From assembly GCA_001986395.2 (NCBI GenBank), contig MQVO02000006.1, forward strand, positions 1,426,001 to 1,490,000: a DNA stretch of 64,000 nucleotides. The letters run 5' to 3'. Positions 44,178-53,594 of the stretch are shown in pieces. The notes beneath the pieces are model-generated. The model made no database searches. It was given only the letters and a program-made list of their open reading frames with translations, and was not told the origin of the DNA. Within the stretch, counting starts at the first letter, position 1. Each line of letters begins with the position of its first letter. The stretch comes from Irpex lacteus (Eukaryota > Basidiomycota > Agaricomycetes > Polyporales > Irpicaceae). Made by a program: the position numbers and the translations under genes.

Positions 44178-46230
44178 CTAGTCTTTCTTCTGCTGTTTCG
44201 TGTTCCTCTTCGAAGGCCGAACGACGGCGATGTCTTCGAGATCCAAGGTCCAGTTCGTCCATATTGAGCTCCGTGGTACGTCCTCGTAGCGTCTGCTTGC
44301 TGCGACCCAATTGAATTGAGGTCGTTCAGGCTCGGGGCCCAGGTGTGCGCTGGCCGTCGTCGAAATCTTTGCCGCCGTCAGTGAGTGGTCGTAGATAACC
44401 GCAGTCTTGGAAGGACGTGAGACGGCGGTGACGAGAGCGTACGACATCTTGTGCTCCGTCGGCTTTATTGCGACAGGTTCCACAGGCAACGGAGGAAAGT
44501 CGGCGTCGGTGAAGAGAGGTGTAGGAGCTTCAGGCTCCTCGACTATCCTCGATGGTCCCGACTGAAGTGCTTCTTGGTGTCTTGCAGCCCGCTCACGACC
44601 GCGGCGCGCCCTGTTCTCTGTCCGGTAACGTCGCTGAGCGGCAGTGTAATGGCGTGCAGGCCTTGGTGCTGGTGTGGCTTCGACAGGCTCTTCCACCAAC
44701 TCGGGCTCTTGCGCAGGTGCTTCCGTGAGTCCGGCGGCAGCGGCAGCCTCTCGCTCACGCTTCCTGGCGAGTGCCTTACATTTCCTCCCGCTCCGCCCCA
44801 CCCTGACTTTCGGAACAACAGCCAGTTGCGTGATTGCCTCAACGATGTTGTCCGGGAGCTTCGTCGGTGGGATGGGCGACGCAATGTCCTCTGCTACCTG
44901 GACCTCGTTGATGGGCACAGGCTCAACGACCTGATCCTGTGCCTCAGCAGATGGGAGAGCGTCGTCCGAGGTCATGACTGTTTGCTACGTCAGACCATAT
45001 ACAGTAACAAACTCAAGAGAGACTGCTCACCATCATTGACTTCAAGTTCAACTTGAAGCTCGTCAGCCGAATCGACGCTCGGAGGTGACAGGGGATGTTC
45101 GACTTCCTCATCGACTGTGCCTTTCCGTCAGCACAGGTGTCATATCAATGTGAAGGTTAACTCACCTTGATTGTCGTCGACAGGAACATCGTCAGCAGGC
45201 TCTTCTTTGGGAGCTTCAGGGAGTTCCAAGGATGCAACGTCGACGGGCTCCTCTTGGCCTGGTACTAAAATGATACAGTGAGCAGGAGCGTTGATATGAA
45301 CAACAATTTACTCACCGTCGTCGACCTTGGGCTCCACCACATCGGACTCCGCGTCGGCAGAAGATTGAGAGGACACGGGCTCCTCGTCTCCATCCGTTGC
45401 GTTGGTAACACCTTTCGTTTACAAGATGTGAGCTTCTGTCGTAGATAACTGAAAGAATAAAACTGACCGTCATCATGAGTGACTTGAGGTTCCGTGGCTA
45501 CGACCTCAACGGCAGGCTTGTCGATTGACCCAGCTTCGACAGGGACAGTGACCTCAGGCTTTGCAGCAGGCTTATCGAGAGAGACAAGATCAGACAGATC
45601 GTCGTCAGCAGAAGTACGAAGGACCTCAAGAATAGGAGCACAGTGAGCGTCAAGACGGCCATAGACGATGTTGTCGAGCAAGTCCTCCGACAAGCGACCA
45701 GTGTAGGAACGCCACAGAGAGACGAGAGCAGTGAGGGCGAGTGTAAGGTATCCGAGATTCTCCCAGGTACATAGGCTCTTGAGGAACTCGAGCAGCGTCA
45801 TCGGCGGCTTCTCCCATGGAGGGCAGACAGGAGGAACCCGGGGAGCAGGCGGTGCCAAGAGGGCGAACTTGGGAGCGACGATGACATCGGCAGCCGGGAA
45901 GAACGGACCAAAGTAGACTGGAGCGGGTTCGACGACGGTGCAGTTCACAAGACAGCCAGTGAACGACGGGTCGAAGACTGAGGCGTCATGGAAGCCAGCA
46001 AGAACAGCAGAGGGGAAGACGTTGACGACGACGGCTGGCGTGGCGGGAAGACGAGCGACGTCGAGAGTACCGCAGAAGAGCGCGAGGTACGAAGAGACAG
46101 CCGGGGGACCGCAGACAGCCGACTCGACACCAGAGACGGCAAGGTGGTAGACGTCGGGGAAGGAGAAGGGAACACGAGAGAGCTGGGTGAGCATCACGAC
46201 GACAGCTAGAATCAGGTTGATGACCTCCAT
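44178..46230 (-). CDS. Unrecognised membrane-anchored protein with acidic linker and basic C-terminal region
   Basis: Exons are 46230..45468, 45411..45316, 45264..45166, 45120..45031 and 44977..44178, giving 615 residues. The start at 46230 has a good context (ACCATGG) and gives an N-terminal anchor (INLILAVVVMLTQL). A second membrane span reads LGYLTLALTALVSLW. An acidic Glu/Asp/Pro linker is encoded by three short exons, all of phase 1-1. The last exon encodes basic helices (RSGRKCKALARKRER, RRYRTENRARRGRERA) and a conserved-looking Trp-rich end. I do not recognise a family. The organisation suggests a membrane tether with a nucleic-acid- or protein-binding tail, but that is inference. Its 3' tail is duplicated downstream. 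Confidence 0.75.
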
Positions 46231-46963
46231 GGTTGGTGACCGTGGTGTGGGTACAGTATGCCTGTTCCGTGAAAGAGACGATGCGCAGGTGGTTCGAGAC
46301 GATGATCTCGAAGAAGATGGGGAAGGATGGTTGTGGTTGTGGTTCAAGTTGTGAAGAAGAGGGAGAGCCGGGCGCGGGGGATTTTATACATTCGAACCAT
46401 TTCGATCGAGACTGTTTACTCTGAAAACGTGACTTTTTCGCTCCAAAACCAACCTCACCTGCCATATAGAGTAAGTGCACTTCCGCTTTCGGTCACCTTG
46501 AACGAATCGGAACGACTCACCAAGAGGCCCAGGACAATTTTGATGCGACTTCGACGCAAGAACTTATTCGAGACTTCTTTGCATCCAGATCGAACGTCGA
46601 GCATTTGAACGGTTCTTCGAGTCAAATCTGGGAGATTGCGGACGGGCTCAACAGCACACGTTTGCGAACCGGGGGGCATCAGTCTCGGATAGGTGCCCTG
46701 GATCTTCGCACTTGTTACTTTTGTGATCTATCCCTTCCATGGGTTCATAGCGGTTCATATTTGCACTGCTGCTAACAGCGATCCGAAGTCGGACTGCAAG
46801 TATTAATGAGATCCGTGTGGCCGTTGAAAGTGCTTACCGTCACCGACATGGTGAGAACCTCTACACGTGATGTAGGCCATCCGAATCGAGAGAGTTGCGA
46901 ATGAGCTGTGATGTGCGCTGTCCTCTTCGTCTCTAACAACACCTACGACAATAAACAATATCA
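46231..46963. promoter_or_regulatory. Divergent intergenic region, 733 bp
   Basis: Separates the membrane protein and short-chain dehydrogenase start codons. An upstream in-frame Met at 46347 could extend the membrane protein by 39 low-complexity residues; I favour the inner start. Nothing else is supported. Confidence 0.45.
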
Positions 46964-47752
46964 ATGGCCTCTGCACGCCCCTTCGTGCTCATCGCCCCCG
47001 CTAGTCGAGGTCTCTCTTTAGCACTCACCAGACACTACCTCCAAACAACGAACCTCCCAGTCTTCGCAACCCACCGTAGCTCGTCCGAAACCGACGTCCG
47101 CGACCGCATTCTCGCAGATATACCCGACGTCGACCCCAAGAGATTGCATCTGTTGCCCATGGAACTCACCTCGGAGAAAAGCATCGCAGACGCAGCGCAC
47201 CAGCTCAAACAAACCTTTAACGCGAACGAACGCCCATACGTCCACACTGCGTTCTTCACGGGTGGTGTCCTACATCCCGAACGCCAACCGTCTGACTTCA
47301 ACCAGGACGACATCGCACAAACATTCGCAGTCAACGTCATCTCGCACCTCCTCTGCATCAAGCACTTCTCCCAATTCCTCCCTTCCACTAAACCCTCTGA
47401 GTCTCCCGACGTCCTCTCAAAATGGGTACACATCTCCGCCCGCGTCGGCTCCGTCTCAGACAACCGCCTCGGCGGCTGGTACTCCTACCGCGCCTCCAAG
47501 TCCGCTTTGAACCAAGTTATCCGTACATTCGACCTGCACCTCCAGCGCAAGAAGACGCCAGCTATATGCGTCGGTGTGCATCCGGGGACGGTCAAGACGG
47601 ACTTGAGCAAGGACTTTTGGGGTGGCGTGCCGAAGGATAAGTTGTTTGAGCCGGAGAGGGCGGCGGGGTATTTGGCGGGTGTGGTAGGGGACTTGCGGGT
47701 TGAGCAGAGGGGAAGGGTGTGGGATTGGAAGGGGGAGGAGGTGGTGCCGTAG
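46964..47752 (+). CDS. Short-chain dehydrogenase/reductase (C-factor-like)
   Basis: A single exon of 262 residues, the usual SDR length. The cofactor loop is atypical: APASRGLSLALTRHYL in place of TGxxxGxG, as in C-factor-like SDRs. The core strand AFFTGGVLHPE and the active site are intact: Ser of VHISARVGS, then Tyr and Lys in YSYRASK, then GVHPGTVKTDLS. It reduces or oxidises an unknown small substrate with NAD(P). No signal peptide or membrane span. The gene lies upstream of, and converges with, the IME4 homolog, about 170 bp between ends. Confidence 0.9.
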   Translation: MASARPFVLIAPASRGLSLALTRHYLQTTNLPVFATHRSSSETDVRDRILADIPDVDPKRLHLLPMELTSEKSIADAAHQLKQTFNANERPYVHTAFFTGGVLHPERQPSDFNQDDIAQTFAVNVISHLLCIKHFSQFLPSTKPSESPDVLSKWVHISARVGSVSDNRLGGWYSYRASKSALNQVIRTFDLHLQRKKTPAICVGVHPGTVKTDLSKDFWGGVPKDKLFEPERAAGYLAGVVGDLRVEQRGRVWDWKGEEVVP

Positions 47753-47918
47753 GTAGGAGGAAGGGGGGTATAAATATAAGCTGGCATTCAATGTCCAAGA
47801 GTCCAAGAGTCAGCTATAGATACATGAGATATGTACAACATACGAATACAAGTGCATAATGTCAGAGCAGAGAGGTCCATTTCGTGTCGCATTTCCAGAC
47901 GAGTGCATATGACCACAT

Positions 47919-49986
47919 TTACTTCTTCAAGAGGTTCGGGTTCTGAGGCAGGCCAGCCGCACGATCAGGGTACCTGCATCAGAGCACATGAGTACACCTC
48001 TCAAAGCAAGGCCAACAAACAAAAAAACAACCCACCTCGCCTTAATCCGCGCCGCCAAATCCTCCTCAAAAATCTGATCCGCGCCCAACTGATTCCCCAA
48101 AAGTCAACCACCCCGGCCTCGTATTATGGCTCCTCCCAAAGATCTCAATCTTCCGTCCACCAGGACACATCCTCTCTATCATGCCATACACCTCCTCCGG
48201 CTTCCTGCTCGTCTCGCGCACCTCGGAGACGATGACGTCCGTGTCGAGTCCGCGGTTAACCCAGGCGGGCATCTTGAGCTTGCCGGTGGAGGCGTCGACG
48301 ACGGTTTTGACGCCGACTAGCATGTGTTCTTTGGTGTGGTTGAGCCAGTGGCCGGTGCGGCCTGTGCGGATTACACGTTGGAGCTGGTGGGTTTGGGTTG
48401 TGGGTTGTTAGATAGAGGGAAGGGGGCTAGAGGGGAGTGAAGATGAGGGAGGGGTAGGGCGTACGTACCTGGTTGGTCTTCACCCAGACTACCTCGTCTA
48501 CGCGCGTGTAGCCCCATACGCGGAGGCATTCTCGACCCACCTCCATTGCGCGTCCCGTCACCCACAGGAAAAGCAGGCCTTCGTCTTGGAGCATCGGAAT
48601 GGGCATCGAACGCATCTCGTCGTCGGTCATAGTACCATAGGGCAGCTATAACCATGACAAACGTTAGCTCAACGATGTCATATGTATCTGGAATATTAAG
48701 ACATTGTTGACGTACACTCATATGGATGTCCCAAGGCGGGTCGGCCATGATAACATGGAACTTCCCTAGTACAGAGTAGTCGAACCGTCTCACGTCGCAG
48801 TTGATCCACTGCGGGGGTAACTGCGCACACAAACATCCTTTAGCACCAACGTACCTAGCAAAGACCCACAAAATAGAACTCACCAACCCAGTCTCCTTCC
48901 CACTCGGACCCAAACCAATCCCCAACTTATGCATCCTCTTCCTCGGCTCCCCAAGCCTATTGTCAACATACCCATTCCCATCTCTTTCCGTCCAATCAAC
49001 CTCAAAATGCAAATACCGACACGGCGCCTTCTCCTTCCCCCTCCCTCCCGCTCCCAACCCACTAGGCAGCGTCACGCTCGAGCCTCCCTGCACGCCGAAC
49101 CCTCCAGGTTGTCTATGCGATGGCAACGCAGGTATGGAGGGGATTGCGCGTATGTGGGCTCGGAGTAGCATGTGTTCAGGTAGGAGCAATGCCCGAGGGT
49201 GGGGTCGGTGTGTGGCGGATGAGCGGGCGGAAGTGAACGCGATCGCAGATGGTGACTGTGTGGGCGAGGGAGGGGTCCGGGAGGAGGGAGCGGCGGTGCT
49301 TGAGACATTCGTCTTTGGTGATGTGGGTACAGATGGGCTCGAAGGATGTGTTTGTGGAATGAAACTAAGAGGGATGCATAGATTAGACACGAGTTGATGA
49401 GTATATTGCATCGCGGTAAGAAACGTTCGGGAGTGAGAGCTCACCTGCTCTGCTAGCAACTTTCCCCTCGCGGTGCCCCTCTGCAGGAGCGAATACACCT
49501 CCTTCATCTCCTTGCTCAGACTGTTCAACGTAGACGGCGCAGGTTTCCTACTCCCGCCCTCCTCACCCGCACCTCCACTATCTTCCTCCTCCTCCAAATC
49601 CCCCGCAGCAGAATCAGCATCCTCATCAACCACCCTCTTCCTCTTCTTCCCATGCGGAACGACAGCCTCCAACCGCTTGCTCGCCCGTCCGAGTTGCACG
49701 TCCAGCACAGTCACCTCACCACTTCCCTCCTCCTTCGACAACACTATCCGCCCGGCGTCCCACTCCTGCGAGAGACACTCCAAGACGTTCTCAAACTTCT
49801 TTAGGTCGGTGAGGCGCAGTCGAGGGATGGTGCAGGGCCTGGGAGGAGACCCGCAGGAGGTGGACCGGACGAGATGACACGAGTGAGGAGGTCGAAGGAG
49901 GATATGGGCGTGCTTGCTTTGTTTGAGGAGAAGATGCTCCGCAGAGATGAGGAGACGACTATCTTGAGTTTCTCATCTGTAGACAT
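47919..49986 (-). CDS. IME4/METTL3-type m6A RNA methyltransferase homolog, with apparent frameshifts (possible pseudogene)
   Basis: Exons read 49986..49445, 49364..48884, 48820..48716, 48645..48469, 48383..48036 and 47973..47919. The MT-A70 domain is obvious: [20 protein letters not shown], catalytic DPPW in [43 protein letters not shown], and [15 protein letters not shown]. The METTL3-like GHCSYLNTC and [10 protein letters not shown] zinc-finger-like segments are also present, and the last exon ends [10 protein letters not shown]. However, homology jumps frame at four places: near 49822, at a CACACA run near 49208, at CCCC 49139-49142, and at GGGG 48095-48098. No splice site explains the last three; the first could be a weak intron. 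The product would methylate adenosine in mRNA and drive meiosis. Active status is uncertain. Confidence 0.82.
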
Positions 49987-50828
49987 TAATATTGAGTGTT
50001 GAGTGGTGTTATGTTTATTTCTGAGAATAACAATGTTAGTGGTATACCTGGACGTGCCTGACGATCAGAGGTGCTTCGCTTCGATCACCGCGAGGCAGGG
50101 CGCCGTCATCCCGCGACTTGAACAAAATGCAAAACTCTGTCGACAGGGTTGTATCTTCCACCATTTATTTCAGCGGCAGGGGGCAGTGCAATCAGACAAC
50201 GCCCTCGCCTTTTACTAGGGCGTTCCGTGTTCTGCCTCCATATCAATGCCGCATTACCAATTTTTCAGCTCTCAGCTTCGTCCTGAGCGTGTTCTCGTTT
50301 TGCTTTTTATTACTGTTGAGTCTTATATAACTCTCAACATCGTTTACAATGAGGTACAAGACATAATAGATCGTGTGTACTACTTTTGACATGGTTCCTT
50401 TGACTCCAGCTACTTGTACGAGTACACTGACCAGACATCTGTATACAACTCAATTGATGGTGGGCCCAGCGTGACGGAGAATAGGCCTCATGTAAATGAG
50501 CAAGTTGGATTGTTTGTACAGTGCTATTAACTTGCAGGAGTGGACTCGTGAGCCGGATCGAGACTAAGGAAGAGGTTGAATGACCGTGAAGTAGCTTGAA
50601 GAGTAGGGTGAGGTTCATGTATGTCCACCAGGCTTCGATGTGTTACATTGTGTGGCTCCAGTCACTGATGGGTAGTGGTGGATAGTATTCTATACTGAAC
50701 AGATTATGGTACAATACAGCGCATTAATCCTCGTCAAAAACATACTTTAACAGCGGATAACCCCAAGAATGAATCCCAGGAGTGATCGAGGGCCGTGGCT
50801 TTACATATGGGCAACACGAGAACGGTTG
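49987..50828. other. Intergenic, 842 bp
   Basis: Promoter side of the IME4 homolog and 3' flank of COA5, both minus-strand. No gene, repeat or RNA is supported. A CTCCGCTGAAA-like CCGCTGCCCC region near 50170 is GC-rich but unremarkable. Confidence 0.4.
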
Positions 50829-51184
50829 TCATGAACTTGAGTGTGTTGAATCAACAGATTCTGCCTCCGTCTTCGAAGAATCCTTGATCTGCTGAGCAAC
50901 TGCACCAGCATTATTGCCTCGGAACCGCTTTCGCATGTCAAGCTACACATACAATATCACCTCTAGTTAGCTACATTTCGTCCATACAATACAAACTATA
51001 ACATGCGCACCATCCCCCTCTTGCACTCAAACGTCGCCTGGCGCAAAGCCAAACACGGTTCCGGCAACTCCTTCGTATGATCCCGCAGACATTCGGACGG
51101 TAGATGCCCTTGTTTCACGACGCAGTCGGATTGCAGGAGACATTCCTTGAGCGCCGCGAGTAGAGGCTCACAGTACATCGACAT
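50829..51184 (-). CDS. PET191: Cytochrome c oxidase assembly factor COA5/PET191
   Basis: Exon 1 is 51184..51011 and exon 2 is 50942..50829, giving 95 residues. The twin CX9C framework is exact: CEPLLAALKEC, then CVVKQGHLPSEC, then CLALRQATFEC followed by KRGMLDMRKRFRGN, which is the PET191 signature. It is imported into the intermembrane space by the Mia40 pathway and helps assemble complex IV. The start at 51184 (MSMYCEPL) was chosen because the longer in-frame leader from 51256 is Thr/Pro-rich and not conserved. The start codon lies 191 bp from that of the divergent IBA57 gene, also mitochondrial. Confidence 0.93.
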
Positions 51185-51375
51185 TTTGCGAGGGTCGACC
51201 AGGCGCGGTGAAGGAGGTGAAGTAGTGGTGGTGGTGGCAAGAACGAAGGGCTGCACAGTGCAATGACGATCCGCTCGGACTATTCAGGTGTAAGTAGTAT
51301 GGGCGCTCCGTCGCACTTATTGCTTTCTCAGCCATGACAGAACATGCAAGACATAGGTTGTGAACAACTGTCACG
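51185..51375. promoter_or_regulatory. Short bidirectional promoter, COA5/IBA57
   Basis: Only 191 bp separate the two start codons of divergent mitochondrial biogenesis genes, so both promoters must lie here. I see no clear TATA; the region has a CA/TG-rich run near 51220-51240. Confidence 0.6.
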
Positions 51376-52771
51376 ATGAGCTTGCCAGCTGCTGTGCGTT
51401 CTCTGGTTAGGAGTACGCCTACTATCGCCCCTGTGCCGCATAGAGCATTGTTGTCTGTGACGGGGAGCCAAGCTGGAGAGTTCTTGAACGGGGTCATCGC
51501 GTCTAGTGTTCCGCCTTCGAGGGACCTGCACTTCTATACTGCGTTCTTACATGCTCAGGTATGTCCCTATATTTCCAACAACATTGTGACAGGCTCACAT
51601 GTTCTCTCTTAATTTCGCAGGGACGCGTACTCCACGATGCATTCATACATTCCTACACCTCCCCCGAAGGCAAGAAAGGCTACCTCATCGAATACGACTC
51701 CCGGCCATCCGAAGCACCTCCTCTCCTAACAACCCTCAAACGCTACGTCCTCCGCTCAAAGGTTCGTCTACGGGATGTCTCTGACGAATACGACGTTTGG
51801 GCTGCTTGGGGCTCCGAACATGAGAGGACCTGGGAAACTGCGAGAGAATGGGCGAACGCGAGGAGCGGTGTCGCTGAGCCTGTGTGGAAGCATGGTGATG
51901 GGTATGAGTGGCCTTGGGGGTCTGTCGGTGGTGTGCTGAGAGATAGACGGGCTGTGGGGATGGGACATAGACTTGTAGTGAGGAAGGGTGATAAACGTGA
52001 GTTCTGTGCTATGGTGGTGCGATGCATCTTGTGACATGTCGGTCTATACCTAGCCAGAGAGAGTTCGACACACGATACTGCAACTGAGCAGGACTATCTC
52101 CTCCACCGAATACTGCATGGTGTACCCGAAGGCAATACGGACATTGTCCCGACGCATTCGTTCCCTATGGACTCGAACCTTGACATCATGGGAGCACGTG
52201 AGTGTTCTTACACTGTAACGCGAACCGGTCTCTCATGGACGGAATGTTACAGTTGACTTTAGGAAGGGCTGCTACGTGGGACAAGAGCTGACCGTTCGCA
52301 CATACCACACCGGAATCCTCCGCAAGCGAATCTTCCCCGTGCACATACAACCCATCGAGAATTCGTCAGTCTCTGTCAAGCCTTACATCGCCGCCTTTAT
52401 ACTGATCGCGTTTATCTTACAGTGATATAGCCACACCGCCAAACTCCCTGTCATTCCCTTCCGACATCGACATCAAAGCCGTAAACAAATCCGTCACCAC
52501 GGAAGGCGCGTCGCCAAAGGTGAGACCGAGAGGTACAGGCAAGCTCCTCAGCTCAACACAAGGCGTTGGACTTGCGCTACTTCGACTCGAGCACGTTGCA
52601 GCGGTTGAGGAGGATCGCGCGAGCCTGGAATTTGAGGTTGCGTCGGAGCCAGGGAGTTCGAGTAGTAGCAAGTATGCCGTTAGGCCCTGGCGTCCGGATT
52701 GGTGGCCTAGCTTTGCTGCAAATGAGGAGTGTTTGACACGTTATGTTCCTGTGCATTTGGGGCCACGATAA
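51376..52771 (+). CDS. IBA57: Mitochondrial iron-sulfur cluster assembly protein IBA57/CAF17
   Basis: Exons are 51376..51558, 51621..51996, 52054..52197, 52253..52364 and 52423..52771, giving 387 residues. The folate-binding YgfZ/GcvT-like fold shows [34 protein letters not shown] and the diagnostic [17 protein letters not shown] with its conserved Cys. The protein assists late [4Fe-4S] cluster assembly for aconitase and lipoyl synthase in the mitochondrial matrix. A short basic N-terminus ([12 protein letters not shown]) fits import. It ends 28 bp from the convergent AcpS-type gene. Confidence 0.94.
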
Positions 52772-52799
52772 GTGAGAGATGCAACGTGTGTTTGCCATG

Positions 52800-53285
52800 T
52801 CATGAACTGGGATCGGTACAGGGTTTCTCAGCAAGTACCGAAGTAAATACATATTCCCCATCATGGCTAACCGAACAGTGTATCTTCCCAATTTTTGTCT
52901 GAGTAGGTTGAAACGGCCAGTATTCCAGTGTAGGTTTTGTTCGATTTTTCGCATCAAACCCTGTGTACGTTATTTCCTTCCACGTAGGTACGACATGTGG
53001 GTACAACGCTTTGTACGCCGCCTCTTTCACGCTCCATCTATGACAAGAACATCTCAGTAAACCACGTCCCTTGATAGTTGATATTGAGAACCCATGCACT
53101 AACCTAACAGCAAGAAATCTCGTCTGTTGAGCTAGATCCGCCTGGGATACTACCCTCTGCCAGCCCTCCAACTCATGTGTGCTCAATATACGCGAGGCAA
53201 GTTTATGAGCCGTTCTTCTCTTGATCAAAGCAGCTATACGGGGCAGATGCACGACGTCTACACCGATGCCCAGTATCCCCATCAC
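52800..53285 (-). CDS. Holo-[acyl-carrier-protein] synthase, AcpS type (PPT2-like)
   Basis: Exon 1 is 53285..53104 and exon 2 is 53037..52800, giving 139 residues, the usual AcpS length. The N-terminal metal site GIGVDVVHLPRI, the catalytic WSVKEAAYKAL and the C-terminal CSVSHDGEYVFTSVL are all present. The intron (66 nt) falls between Arg and Trp of the RWSVKEA motif. The enzyme adds phosphopantetheine to acyl-carrier protein; in fungi the small AcpS-type enzyme usually serves mitochondrial ACP. A start at the second Met is equally possible. It faces the ELP2 gene divergently, with 309 bp between starts. Confidence 0.92.
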   Translation of the reverse strand: MMGILGIGVDVVHLPRIAALIKRRTAHKLASRILSTHELEGWQRVVSQADLAQQTRFLAVRLVHGFSISTIKGRGLLRCSCHRWSVKEAAYKALYPHVVPTWKEITYTGFDAKNRTKPTLEYWPFQPTQTKIGKIHCSVSHDGEYVFTSVLAEKPCTDPSS

Positions 53286-53594
53286 CTAAAATTTGGTCTC
53301 AGTGTTCAGTCGCTGAGAATGTGAGATAGATGAGCAGCGCACCTTCTACGTGGTGGTCGTGGACAACAATCACTGGCGCAGCGAACTTGGATCGACCGAT
53401 ATGGACGTTACACCGGAACTTGCCGCTCACCAATCAGGAGGGCTTGAGATCTGCACGAAGATCTTTCCGATCTACATAGGTGACTACCTTAAGTACGATA
53501 AACATAGTCAAAGTGGCTTCACTGTGTAAGTGCAACTCTCACTGCGTAATACCGTCGGACTAATAGTGCTTCAGGAAAGGATTGACCGTTCACG

